A program made the translations under genes and the position numbers. Shown here piece after piece: positions 42,768 to 51,638 of a stretch of DNA of 64,000 nucleotides (position 1 is its first letter; the number at the start of each line of letters is the position of its first letter). Source of the stretch: Paraburkholderia piptadeniae (GTDB lineage: Bacteria > Pseudomonadota > Gammaproteobacteria > Burkholderiales > Burkholderiaceae); assembly GCF_900007165.1 (NCBI RefSeq), contig NZ_CYGY02000068.1, positions 62,001-126,000 on the forward strand, in the 5' to 3' direction. The notes under the pieces are model-generated. The model worked only from the letters and a program-made list of their open reading frames with translations. It did not search any database and was not told the DNA's origin.

Positions 42768-44267
42768 CTAGCGGGGCTCCATGTCCATCGCGCGTACCCA
42801 GTCGTCTCCGCGAGGCGACCAGCGCACGTCTGGCGTTAGCGCATACGTCGTGGGCGTAAAGAACAGGAAGACGATCGGCGAGGCATCGCACATCGCGCGG
42901 CTTATCGTGCGGTACGCTGCGGCGCGTTTGCCGTCGTCAAGGGTAGATGTCGCGAGCCGCACTGCGCGGTCATATGCGACGTCGTCCCAGAAGGCCTGAG
43001 GGTTCTTCGACTGCCACAGATCGAACATGCTGCCTCCCTCGAGGGTCGGCCATGCCACGCCAGTGTAAGACGCCACCCCGAGATTCCGGCCAATCAGGTA
43101 TTTGTTGATCCACACGCCAAAGTCCATTTCGTGCATCCGGACCTTCACGTTCACCTCTTCGAACTGCGCTGCCACCGCCTGCGCGATATCGGATGACTGC
43201 ATATAGCGCCCCGTCGGCACTTCCATGTCGATCGTGAGACCATCGGGATAGCCGGCTTCGTTCAGCAACTGGCGCGCTTTCGCAGGGTCGTACGGCACCG
43301 GCTTCAGGTCCGGGTTAAACCCGAAGTAGGCGTCAGACAGTATCTGGCAATCTTCGAGCTGCCCTTTTCCGTCAAGCAGCGCATCGTTGATTGCCTTTTT
43401 GTCGACCGCATAGTTAAGGGCTTTCCACAGCTTCGGATTGCCTCGAAATGGTTCTTTCAGTGCATTGAGCCGGATGAACATGGCACGCGTACTTGGCACC
43501 GCGTCGGCATGCGCCCGTCCGCTGTGATTGATGCGGCCAATCTCGGAAGTAGGAAAGCCGGAAATGAAATTGACCTCCCCGGTCAGCAGCGAAGCGATCT
43601 GGGAAGACTCCTCCGGAATAATCTTGAAGACCACCCTGTCGAACCGGGGTGCGTCGCCCCAGTAGTCCGGGCGTGCGCTCAGAACAATCTGATCACCCGG
43701 CGAAAAACTCTTCAGTTCATACGGCCCCGTCCCCATTGCGTTCATCGCAAGGTTATGAGATCTGCTCCATCGAGGAGGCAGCAGGAACAGCATGGCCATT
43801 TGCGCGGGCAACGCCGGGAACGGCCGGTCAGTCACAAAGTCAATCGTGTGCGCGTCGACTACCCGGATTTCCCTGATTGCCGAATACCAGGGCTTGTTGC
43901 GCGCCCCGGTCCTCGGATCCAGAATGCGCTTCACGTTCCAGGCGACGGCTGCAGCGTCCAGCGGTTCGCCGTCTGGAAAGGCGACACCGTCTCGCAACAC
44001 AAAACGCCAGACGTTATCGCTGATTGCCTGCCAGCTGGTTGCAAGCGCCGGACGCAGTTTCAGGTCTGGTCCCCGCTCCACGAGTGGCGTATAGATATGA
44101 GAAATGACGCTCAGATCGGTGCCAACCGTAGTCGTCTTCTCGGGGTCGAGCGTATTCACGGTCGAACTCAGCGCGATCGTCAAGGTCGCGCCGGTAGCCG
44201 TCGTGCCGAGACCGAGAAGGGCCGCTGCGACGCATGTCAGCCGCAGCCAGAGTTGGCATTTAGACAC
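42768..44267 (-). CDS. ABC transporter substrate-binding protein, family 5 (peptide/opine/nickel type)
   Basis: The 499-residue protein has a signal peptide (hydrophobic core to 'ATGA-TL') and a family 5 body: 'TLDPEKTTTVG', 'LRDGVAFPDGEPLDAAAVAWNV', 'GTGPYELKSFSPGDQ' and 'YDPAKARQLLNEAGYPDG'. Family members bind oligopeptides, opines, glutathione, nickel-chelates or sugars. No His-rich metal site is obvious. It opens the operon, and two operator-like palindromes lie 22-43 bp upstream of its start. The next-door opine-dehydrogenase-family gene makes an opine or N-carboxyalkyl amino acid an attractive ligand, but sequence alone does not show this. Confidence 0.93.
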   Translation of the reverse strand: MSKCQLWLRLTCVAAALLGLGTTATGATLTIALSSTVNTLDPEKTTTVGTDLSVISHIYTPLVERGPDLKLRPALATSWQAISDNVWRFVLRDGVAFPDGEPLDAAAVAWNVKRILDPRTGARNKPWYSAIREIRVVDAHTIDFVTDRPFPALPAQMAMLFLLPPRWSRSHNLAMNAMGTGPYELKSFSPGDQIVLSARPDYWGDAPRFDRVVFKIIPEESSQIASLLTGEVNFISGFPTSEIGRINHSGRAHADAVPSTRAMFIRLNALKEPFRGNPKLWKALNYAVDKKAINDALLDGKGQLEDCQILSDAYFGFNPDLKPVPYDPAKARQLLNEAGYPDGLTIDMEVPTGRYMQSSDIAQAVAAQFEEVNVKVRMHEMDFGVWINKYLIGRNLGVASYTGVAWPTLEGGSMFDLWQSKNPQAFWDDVAYDRAVRLATSTLDDGKRAAAYRTISRAMCDASPIVFLFFTPTTYALTPDVRWSPRGDDWVRAMDMEPR

Positions 44268-44288
44268 GTCATCCTCCCTGTGCTAGAA

Positions 44289-44310
44289 TTGGCGCCAATC
44301 TTGGCACCAA
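44289..44310. promoter_or_regulatory. Tandem palindromes TTGGCGCCAA and TTGGCACCAA, candidate GntR operator
   Basis: Two 10-bp sites of the form TTGG-NN-CCAA lie 12 bp apart centre to centre, in the divergent gap between the ABC operon (start 44267) and the GntR gene (start 44445). Such tandem short palindromes fit autoregulation by the adjacent GntR protein, which could repress both directions. Confidence 0.6.
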
Positions 44311-44444
44311 AGATCGGAGCCGTCAACGATGTCAAAATTATTTTTTTGCGCTGTTGATGCTGCACCCTCTGATCTGGCCAATCACATCCGTATGACCCGC
44401 AACGCGCGCCCGCCGGCGTGCGGGAAACCGACAAGAGTTAGAAC

Positions 44445-45110
44445 ATGGAAGACGTGAAGACAGTTGGAACCACCAAGCGATCGGCGATATCGGCGATCCG
44501 CGTGCAGGAGATCGCGAGGCTCATCGAAGCGGATATCGAAAGCGGTCGTTATGTGCCTGGCGCCTGGCTGAAGCAGGTCGATCTTGAGGAGGCCTACGGT
44601 TGCACCCGATTGCACGTGCGCCAGGCACTGGATCGTCTGGCCGAAAAATCTGTGGTGACGTTGATCCCCAACCGGGGGTATCGGGTAACGGAATTTGATG
44701 CCGAGCGGTACTCGCAGTTGCTGCATGTGCGGGCAATTCTCGAAGTGGCCGCCCTGCAGGAAGTTGCGCAGCACATTACTGCCGACAGCCTTGCAGAACT
44801 GAAGCGCCTTGCAGACCGGTTTGTTGCGATCGTCGAGGAGGGTTCGATCATCGAACTCGAAGAGTCAAATCGCGCGTATCACAGCGAGATGCTCAGGCAT
44901 TGCCCCAACAAGGAACTCGTCAACCTGATATTCAACCTCCGCAGCAGCATTCCCGTCGCCGTGAGCCGGAGGAAAAACACGCTCGCGCTATGCAGAAAGG
45001 CAGCACAGGAACACATCGAGATGATTGAGCTACTGCGTGCCAGGGACGTTGAAGGTGCGTGTGCCCTGATGCGACATCATGTGCTCGCGGGCATCGAGTT
45101 TGTTGATTAA
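44445..45110 (+). CDS. GntR family regulator with FCD domain
   Basis: The 221-residue protein has a GntR winged helix at about residues 20-80 ('LKQVDLEEAYGCTRLHVRQALDRLAEKSVVTLI') and an FCD domain with possible metal-binding His in 'NRAYHSEML' and 'RHHVLAGI'. It is divergent from the ABC/porin/Hyu operon and is followed after 117 bp by the opine-dehydrogenase-family gene. It most likely controls both sides through the palindromes at 44289-44310, with the imported acid or a product as effector. Confidence 0.92.
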   Translation: MEDVKTVGTTKRSAISAIRVQEIARLIEADIESGRYVPGAWLKQVDLEEAYGCTRLHVRQALDRLAEKSVVTLIPNRGYRVTEFDAERYSQLLHVRAILEVAALQEVAQHITADSLAELKRLADRFVAIVEEGSIIELEESNRAYHSEMLRHCPNKELVNLIFNLRSSIPVAVSRRKNTLALCRKAAQEHIEMIELLRARDVEGACALMRHHVLAGIEFVD

Positions 45111-45227
45111 CGTGCGTGCCTCACGGTAACGGCTATTGCAAGCGGCAATCCGCGCAATATCGGGGGCAACAGCCGTCTGCCGGGCGCGTCCCATCTATCA
45201 ATAACCTGAAAGAAAAGGACACTGCCA

Positions 45228-46328
45228 ATGAAAGTTGCAATCGTCGGTTCAGGACCGATCGGACTCGGCTGCGCGGCGCTTCTGTCCACGCGCGGCCATA
45301 CGCCGTTTGTCTGGTCGCCTCGCAGCGGCGAGACATCGCTGCAGGCAGAGTTCAGGGTTTCAACCGTTGGCCTCCTCGAAACTGCCGTGACTGTGCGCCG
45401 CGCCTCAAGCGCTGTGGAACTCCGGGACGCCGATGTGGTGATCTTCTGCGTCCTCGGTAACGGCCACAAGTCGGTGATGGACGCGATCGCTCCGCATCTC
45501 GAATCGCGACAAACCATTGTCATCAGCTCCCATTGTTCGCTCGGCGCGATCTATCTCTCGCGGCTGCTCGGCCTTCGTGGTGCCAGTCCCACGATCCTCG
45601 CCCTGGCAACCACCATTACAGGCGGCCCCATGCGCGACGGCAAGGTACATGTCCGCCTGCTGCGTAATGAGATCGACGTTGCCGCGATGCCAGTGTCGGC
45701 CCTGAAGGCGGGGCTTACGCTCCTGGGCAATCTCTTTGGCGATCTGTTTGTAGAAAGTCCTGACGTCATGGCGATCTCGCTGAGTAATCTCAATCCGCAG
45801 ATCCATCTCGCTAACGCCATGCTGAACTTCACGCGCATCGAGCGTGCGGAGCGATGGAATAACTTTGGTTGCATCACGGAAGGCGTAGGACGCCTGATCG
45901 AAGCACTGGATGACGAACGACTGGCGTTGGCGGCCGCTTTCGACGTAAGGGTAAGGACCGTCAGGGAGCACTATCTCAAGTCTTTTTCGGGTCTCGATGC
46001 AGGCAGAACGGTCCACGAGATGGCGCAGATTGTCGACCAGCAACGAGCTGGATCATCACCCGGTCCGACAAGCATCGAGAGCCGGTACATCACCGAAGAT
46101 CTTCCGTTTGGCATCTATGCGAACGTCGCCATCGGACGCGTCGCCGGTATCCCGATGCCATTGCACGAGGCGGGACTGGAGCTTTTTTCCGCGATTTACG
46201 GGCGCGACTTCCGGACAGAGAACGACCTGCTTCCAACGCTGGGGCTGGACGCGATTACCGCCGGCGAATTGCATCATAGATGCCGCTATGGCTGGGGGAC
46301 TAGCCTGCCTTGCAAGGCGAACATGTAG
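45228..46328 (+). CDS. NAD(P)-dependent octopine/nopaline dehydrogenase family protein
   Basis: The 366-residue protein starts with an N-terminal dinucleotide motif ('VGSGPIGLGCAALL') and has AAGGA before the ATG. The C-terminal opine-dehydrogenase domain carries 'LNPQIHLANAMLN', with the catalytic His of the family, and 'SRYITEDLPFGIY', a conserved substrate region. Family members join or split an amino acid and a 2-oxo acid through a secondary amine (octopine, nopaline, staphylopine-like compounds). No staphylopine-type synthase (nicotianamine synthase-like or racemase) is nearby, so a catabolic role is more likely than metallophore synthesis. Confidence 0.85.
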   Translation: MKVAIVGSGPIGLGCAALLSTRGHTPFVWSPRSGETSLQAEFRVSTVGLLETAVTVRRASSAVELRDADVVIFCVLGNGHKSVMDAIAPHLESRQTIVISSHCSLGAIYLSRLLGLRGASPTILALATTITGGPMRDGKVHVRLLRNEIDVAAMPVSALKAGLTLLGNLFGDLFVESPDVMAISLSNLNPQIHLANAMLNFTRIERAERWNNFGCITEGVGRLIEALDDERLALAAAFDVRVRTVREHYLKSFSGLDAGRTVHEMAQIVDQQRAGSSPGPTSIESRYITEDLPFGIYANVAIGRVAGIPMPLHEAGLELFSAIYGRDFRTENDLLPTLGLDAITAGELHHRCRYGWGTSLPCKANM

Positions 46329-46606
46329 TCGAGGACACTTCAGCATCCGTTCTCCGACCCGCCCATAACTGGGTGACGTCTGTTCAGCGTACGAGCGGAA
46401 CACCCTGAGGACCGGCGGCGACACCGACGTCTCACTGGAGTCATAGTCCGCGACGATGGCGGCCAAAGGCGACACGTATTTGCCGTTGACCGGCGTGCGC
46501 GCGAAAATGCGCCTTGCTCCACCTTCTGATATCACTGCGCCCGAATGTCGGCTGCCGTCCGCCGCGACGCGTCAACATTGAGCCATGTGGTGCGCTGACC
46601 AGATTT

Positions 46607-47263
46607 ATGAACGATGCTCTCGCCGAAACAACCCGCTCAACGTTCGACGGCCTCGCCGGCACCATCGAAGCGCTGATCGATGCGCCAGCCTCCGGGCAGG
46701 CCGGAATCGCGCTGATTGCCCACCCTCATCCGCTGGAAGGGGGCACGGCACAGCACAAGATTCCGCTCGCCCTAGCCCGACTGTTTCAAAAACGTAATTG
46801 GCTCGCGCTACGGCCCAACTTCCGGGGCATTGGCGGCACCGCTGGCACACATGACGGGGGAGACGGCGAAACAGATGACCTGCTTTCGATTGTCGCGACG
46901 TTGCGCAGCACGCATCCGGAACTGCCCGTCGCCCTGGCCGGATTTTCCTTTGGTGCCTATGTCCAGGCGCGTGTGACGCGCGCCCTCGTTGACCGCGGTG
47001 CACCTCCTGTGTGCACCGTGCTGGCCGGGCTTCCGTACGGCACAGTCGCTGCGGGCCGTCATTACGACACGCCGGCTGTACCGTCGGATGCGCTGATCAT
47101 CCATGGCGAACTCGATGCGATAGCTCCACTGTCCGCGACGCTCGACTGGGCACGTCCGCAAAAGCTGCCCGTTGTCGTGATTCCGGGCGCCAACCACTTT
47201 CTGACCGGGCATCTCGGAACGCTGGTTGGGCTCGTCGATCGGCACATAGCGACGCTGAAATGA
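46607..47263 (+). CDS. Alpha/beta hydrolase (COG2945/dienelactone-hydrolase-like)
   Basis: The start chosen is the ATG at 46607 because the family begins a few residues later; there is no strong ribosome site and the frame is open from 46514. The 218-residue protein has the nucleophile elbow G-F-S114-F-G and likely partners D170 ('HGELDAIAP') and H197 ('PGANHFLTG'). 'HPHPLEGGTAQHKI' and 'RPNFRGIGGTAGTHDGG' are typical of this group of esterase-like proteins of unknown substrate. It lies 278 bp behind the opine-dehydrogenase-family gene on the same strand, in an interval without other genes, and may not be part of that operon. Confidence 0.88.
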   Translation: MNDALAETTRSTFDGLAGTIEALIDAPASGQAGIALIAHPHPLEGGTAQHKIPLALARLFQKRNWLALRPNFRGIGGTAGTHDGGDGETDDLLSIVATLRSTHPELPVALAGFSFGAYVQARVTRALVDRGAPPVCTVLAGLPYGTVAAGRHYDTPAVPSDALIIHGELDAIAPLSATLDWARPQKLPVVVIPGANHFLTGHLGTLVGLVDRHIATLK

Positions 47264-47551
47264 GCGCGGGTACACGCACATCGGGGCGACTGTCGGCAGC
47301 CCGACGGCACAGCGCCTGCTGGCGCGCGATAAATCGTACGACGCTTACTTCGGCACACAGTCCGTTCTTGTCTTCCCGGTCGTGGTCGTGTCCGACTCCT
47401 GTCCCGTCGTTAGCAACAGGGACTCGGTCGAGCGCGGACCCGGTGTGATGAGCGGCATCCTTGCGCCCCCTTTCGTGTTGCAGGCCAGGCGGTTATTGAC
47501 TCGCGTCAGGCTTCGCGCTGACGCCCCGTGTCACGGACGCCCTCCACTCCA

Positions 47552-48856
47552 TTACGATCGCAGATAGCCCACTTTCTCCGGCTCCCGCATGCGAAAGGAC
47601 ACGACAGCTGCAATAGCGGCGAGCGCTGTCACGTACCAGTAGAACATCGATTCGGAGCCGACAGATTTGAGTGACAAAGCAACAAACTCTGCGGAGCCAC
47701 CAAAGATCGCATTGGCGATCGCATACGAAAGACCGACACCGAGCGCACGCACCTCGGCAGGAAACATCTCGGCCTTGATGAGCCCGCTGATGGACGTGTA
47801 GAAACTTACAATCGCGAGCGCAGCAAGCACCAGTATGAGCGCGACGAAGGGACTGCTCGCGGTCCTGAGTGCGTGCATCAACGGAACCGTGCAGACGGAG
47901 GTCAAGACCCCGAACAGGATCATCGACGTGCGACGGCCGATCTTGTCCGACAGCGCACCGAACGCTGGCTGCATCAGCATGTAGAGAACGAGCGCTACCG
48001 TCATGACGATGCTGGCCGTTCTGGCGTTCATGCCCGCACTATTCACCAGGTACTTCTGCATGTAGGTCGTGAACGTGTAAAACGCGAGCGAGCCACCCGC
48101 TGTGAAGCCGATTACCGTGAGAAGCGCACGTTTGTGCGTCCAGAGCCCGCGCAGCGTGCCAGCGTCTTTGCGGCCTCTGCTGGCCGCCGATGATGTCTCT
48201 TCGAGCGATCGCCGCAGATAGAGTGAGATCAACCCCGCCACTGCGCCGATCGCGAATGGAATGCGCCAACCCCAAGCGCGCAATTCCTCGTTCGAGAGCA
48301 TCATCTGAAGCACGACCACGACGATGAGGGCAGCAACCTGGCCACCAATGACCGTGACATATTGAAAGGACGCAAAGAACCCTCTCCTGCCGGCGACGGC
48401 GACCTCACTCATGTACGTCGCGCTGGTTCCATATTCGCCGCCCACAGACAGACCCTGAAAACAGCGGGCGGCCAGCAGCAGCGCCGGCGCAGCCGCTCCG
48501 ATGGTCGCGTACGTGGGGATAACCGCGATGAGCAGCGAGCCGGAACACATCATCAGAACCGAGATGATCAGCGAATTTCGTCTTCCCAGTCGATCCGCTA
48601 TCCGGCCAAACATCCATCCCCCGATTGGCCGCATCAGGAATCCCGTCGCAAACACACCGGCGGTGTTGAGCAGTTGCGTGCTTGCGTTACCTGTTGGAAA
48701 GAACGCGTGTGCAAAGTAGATCGAACAGAAGGAATAGACGAAGAAGTCGAACCATTCGACGAGATTTCCAGACGACGCACCGACGATCGCCTTGATGCAG
48801 CTTCGCGTGTCGGTCGCAGGCATGGCCGTACTTCGGCCGAAAGTATCGACAGTCAT
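47552..48856 (-). CDS. MFS transporter, metabolite:H+ symporter (MHS) family
   Basis: The start is the ATG at 48856 with GGAGA upstream; the frame is open 21 codons further. The 434-residue, 12-helix carrier has 'GNLVEWFDFFVYSF' in helix 1, 'MRPIGGWMFGRIADRLGRR' in loop 2-3 and 'GLSVGGEYGTSATYMSE' in helix 4. These are diagnostic of MHS carriers such as alpha-ketoglutarate permease, ProP and dicarboxylate carriers. It is the last gene of the TPP-decarboxylase/aldehyde dehydrogenase operon and is likely to import the acid that feeds it. The 288 bp beyond it (47264-47551) hold nothing recognisable. Confidence 0.92.
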   Translation of the reverse strand: MTVDTFGRSTAMPATDTRSCIKAIVGASSGNLVEWFDFFVYSFCSIYFAHAFFPTGNASTQLLNTAGVFATGFLMRPIGGWMFGRIADRLGRRNSLIISVLMMCSGSLLIAVIPTYATIGAAAPALLLAARCFQGLSVGGEYGTSATYMSEVAVAGRRGFFASFQYVTVIGGQVAALIVVVVLQMMLSNEELRAWGWRIPFAIGAVAGLISLYLRRSLEETSSAASRGRKDAGTLRGLWTHKRALLTVIGFTAGGSLAFYTFTTYMQKYLVNSAGMNARTASIVMTVALVLYMLMQPAFGALSDKIGRRTSMILFGVLTSVCTVPLMHALRTASSPFVALILVLAALAIVSFYTSISGLIKAEMFPAEVRALGVGLSYAIANAIFGGSAEFVALSLKSVGSESMFYWYVTALAAIAAVVSFRMREPEKVGYLRS

Positions 48857-48947
48857 GACGTCTCCAATCAATTCTGCTGGCCGGCGATCTGTGCCGCTGC
48901 GGCCAAAGGATGAGCGCAACAGGCGAAGGACCTGCGCGCTGTTCGTC

Positions 48948-50426
48948 TCAACGGATCACAAAGGGATTACCCGTCTTCGCTCCCGTATTGATCCAGACAC
49001 TCTTCGTCTGCAGGAAATCATTGATCGCATCGATACCGTTCTCGCGTCCGAGCCCTGAATCCTTGTATCCGCCGAAAGGCGACATGTAGCTGACGGCCCG
49101 ATAGGTGTTAACCCACACGGTGCCGGACTGGATGCGTTCTGCCATACGGAAGGCGCGACCGATATCACTGGTCCAAACGCCCGCACCCAGACCGAACCGG
49201 ACGTCATTGGCGATGGCAACGGCGTGTTCCTCATCGTCGAAAGGAATCACGGAAAGCACGGGGCCAAATACCTCTTCCTGCGCAATCCGCATCTCGTTCC
49301 TGACGTCCGTGAAAATCGTCGGCTCGATGAACCATCCGTTTCCGCACTCGGCCCGCGTCGCTTTCTGGCCGCCCAGCGCGAGACTCGCGCCTTCGTCCTG
49401 TGCGATGCCGATATACGAGAGCACCTTCTCGTATTGAGGACGGGTCGTGATGGGACCGACCTGCGTATCCGGACTCATTGGGTCGCCCATGCGCGCGGTT
49501 CTGGCGAGCGTCACGACACGATCGACCACTTCGTCGTGAACCGACTTCTGCACGAGCAGGCGCGATCCTGCGATGCACGTCTGGCCCGTCGCTGCAAAGA
49601 TGCCTGACACCGCACCATTGACAGCGTCTTCAAGGTTCGCGTCAGCGAAGACGATGTTCGGAGACTTGCCGCCCAATTCGAGCCCCACATGCTTCAGGTC
49701 TCTGGCAGCCTGCTCGTTAATGCGCCTGCCGGTCGAGTCCGCGCCAGTGAACGTGATCTTGCGCACCAGTGGATGTGAGACGAGAGCAGCGCCCACTTCA
49801 TTGCCAAAACCAGTGACTACATTGACAACGCCACGCGGAAAACCAACCTCCTCGAACAGCCGGGCGAATTCGAGCGTCGAGGCCGACGTGAATTCGGAGG
49901 GCTTGATGACCACCGTGCAGCCCGCCGCGAGCGCGGGCGCGAGTTTCCAGGTCAGCAGCAGGAGCGGCGAATTCCACGGTGTAATGATCGTCACGACGCC
50001 AAGCGGTTCGTGCCGTGTGTAGTTAAAGTAGCCTTTCTTGTCGAGCGGAATGACGCTGCCCTGTACCTTGTCGGCAAGACCGCCATAGTAGCGGAACCAC
50101 TGCGGCACATAGCTCAGTTGCGCGTGCATCTCCGAGTACAGCTTGCCGTTGTCCCGTACCTCGATTTCGGCAAGCTTCGCGGCATCGCGAGCGATCAGAT
50201 CCGCAACGCGATGCAGCAGGAGGCCGCGTGCGCTGGCGCTCAGGGAAGGCCATTCGCCCGAAGCGAACGCACGGTGCGCGGCCTCGACTGCGCGGTGGGC
50301 GTCCACGGCATTGCCGCGGGCGATTTGCGCCCAGGGCTCGCCGGTGAATGGACTTTCGCTCGCAAACCATTCGCCCGATGCAGGATTGAGCTCGGCACCG
50401 TCGACGTAGTGAAGATAGTGTTCCAT
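48948..50426 (-). CDS. NAD(P)-dependent aldehyde dehydrogenase
   Basis: The 492-residue protein begins at the ATG at 50426; a TTG one codon upstream is less likely. It has all aldehyde dehydrogenase residues: N152 (PWNSP), K175 (KPSE), E250 (LELGGKSP) and the nucleophile C284 (TGQTCIAGS). It would oxidise an aldehyde to an acid. Its position 85 bp behind the TPP-decarboxylase subunits suggests that it oxidises the aldehyde they release, giving a two-step conversion of a 2-oxo acid to the one-carbon-shorter acid. The carrier gene follows 91 bp later. Confidence 0.93.
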   Translation of the reverse strand: MEHYLHYVDGAELNPASGEWFASESPFTGEPWAQIARGNAVDAHRAVEAAHRAFASGEWPSLSASARGLLLHRVADLIARDAAKLAEIEVRDNGKLYSEMHAQLSYVPQWFRYYGGLADKVQGSVIPLDKKGYFNYTRHEPLGVVTIITPWNSPLLLLTWKLAPALAAGCTVVIKPSEFTSASTLEFARLFEEVGFPRGVVNVVTGFGNEVGAALVSHPLVRKITFTGADSTGRRINEQAARDLKHVGLELGGKSPNIVFADANLEDAVNGAVSGIFAATGQTCIAGSRLLVQKSVHDEVVDRVVTLARTARMGDPMSPDTQVGPITTRPQYEKVLSYIGIAQDEGASLALGGQKATRAECGNGWFIEPTIFTDVRNEMRIAQEEVFGPVLSVIPFDDEEHAVAIANDVRFGLGAGVWTSDIGRAFRMAERIQSGTVWVNTYRAVSYMSPFGGYKDSGLGRENGIDAINDFLQTKSVWINTGAKTGNPFVIR

Positions 50427-50511
50427 CAAAATCTCTTCGAAAAGTAAAGCGCGTCAGCGCATAAGCCGATGCAGCGCCCATATCCAACCTGGGCAGTAGC
50501 TGGAAACGACC

Positions 50512-51102
50512 TTAGAACGGTGCGTGACCCAGCGCCGCGCGGAAGCGGTTCTTGACGAACACACCGTCGCGCGGAGGCAATGCCCGCGGAGGCTCGTTCG
50601 CGACGATCAGCACCTGCGCGAGCAGCGGCCCCGTCTTCGCACGAATCCGCTCGACGAGCTCGGGCAGCTCATCGATGTTTTGCAGGCGTTGTGCGTCGGA
50701 CACGTTGCAGCCTTTAGCCACGGCGACGAGATCCGTACCGAGGCTCGTATGACTGCGTTGCATGCCCGTTTCGCCGAAATGGCCGTTGTCGAGCACAATG
50801 ATCGACAGATTCCGGGGCTGCTTCGCACCCACCGTCGCAAGACTTCCGATGCCCATCAGTTGCTCGCCATCGCCCGTCACGACGATGACGGGCTTGTCCG
50901 GCTGCGCGAGCGCAAGACCGAGGCCGAGCGAGGCCGCACCGCCCATTGCACCCCAGAGATAGAAGTTACGGTCGCGATCGCCAGCAGCGAACACGTCATA
51001 AGACGCCGACCCCAGGCCGGTGACGATCAGCGCATCGGGCACCGACTCAACGAGGCTTGCAACAAAGGCGCGGCGATCAATGGCATTGGTACCGTTCGAC
51101 AT
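50512..51102 (-). CDS. TPP-dependent decarboxylase, beta (C-terminal TPP-binding) subunit, sulfopyruvate/phosphonopyruvate decarboxylase type
   Basis: The start ATG at 51102 shares one base with the alpha stop (TGATG) and has GGGAGAG upstream. The 196-residue subunit has the TPP/Mg motif: GDG at 77-79 and 'DNGHFG' at 105-110, spaced as in TPP enzymes. It corresponds to ComE-like sulfopyruvate decarboxylase beta or the C-terminal half of phosphonopyruvate decarboxylase. With the alpha subunit it would decarboxylate a 2-oxo acid to an aldehyde, which the adjacent dehydrogenase could oxidise. The real substrate is unknown. Confidence 0.87.
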   Translation of the reverse strand: MSNGTNAIDRRAFVASLVESVPDALIVTGLGSASYDVFAAGDRDRNFYLWGAMGGAASLGLGLALAQPDKPVIVVTGDGEQLMGIGSLATVGAKQPRNLSIIVLDNGHFGETGMQRSHTSLGTDLVAVAKGCNVSDAQRLQNIDELPELVERIRAKTGPLLAQVLIVANEPPRALPPRDGVFVKNRFRAALGHAPF

Positions 51103-51638
51103 CACTTTCTCTCCCATTTCTTGCGCCCGATCAGGCTTTGCGACAACAGCACGGCGACCTGCTCGCCAGCTTCAAACGCGGCGTCAAACCCCGCGCTGAC
51201 AATCTCGCCCACTTCGTCCGGATCGTCAGCACGCAAGACCGTGATGCCCATCAATTCCAGCGCGGCTTGCGTCTTTTTTCCCATCGGTCCCTGCCACGGA
51301 TTGAACTCCGCGTATTCGCCTCTCATCGTGACGAGCGTGAAGAACGGAAACCGGCAGCTCGACAACAGGGAAAACATGTTGACGCAGTTGCCAACGCCGC
51401 TGCTCTGCATGAGCAGGACTGAACGCTGTCCACCAAGCCACGCGCCGCTCGTCACGGCAACACCTTCCTCCTCGGTCGTGAGAACCACGTCCTCGATCTC
51501 CGGGTCAGCAATGACGCTGCGAATCACGTGCGAATGTCCTGCATCGGGCACGTACGCGACCTGCCTGACGCCCCCTTCCTTCAGAACCCTGAAAATCGCC
51601 TGCTGCCAAGCAGGCGCCTGCATCTGCGTCGAACTCAT
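51102..51638 (-). CDS. TPP-dependent decarboxylase, alpha (N-terminal) subunit, sulfopyruvate decarboxylase type
   Basis: The start is the ATG at 51638, with GGAGGAG just upstream; a GTG one codon earlier is too close to the ribosome site. The 178-residue protein has the N-terminal pyrimidine-binding TPP domain with the activating Glu in 'TTEEEGVAVTSGAWLGG' and 'LMQSSGVGNCVNMFSLL', closely following the ComD/phosphonopyruvate decarboxylase pattern. Split alpha/beta enzymes of this kind are known for sulfopyruvate in methanogens and appear in many proteobacteria with unknown substrates. It opens the operon. Confidence 0.87.
   Translation of the reverse strand: MSSTQMQAPAWQQAIFRVLKEGGVRQVAYVPDAGHSHVIRSVIADPEIEDVVLTTEEEGVAVTSGAWLGGQRSVLLMQSSGVGNCVNMFSLLSSCRFPFFTLVTMRGEYAEFNPWQGPMGKKTQAALELMGITVLRADDPDEVGEIVSAGFDAAFEAGEQVAVLLSQSLIGRKKWERK

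Noticed and set aside
42768..46328. Staphylopine/pseudopaline-like metallophore locus, because an opine dehydrogenase lies next to a family 5 ABC transporter
   Set aside because: No nicotianamine synthase-like gene, histidine racemase or exporter is present, and a HyuAB pair is; a catabolic role fits better.
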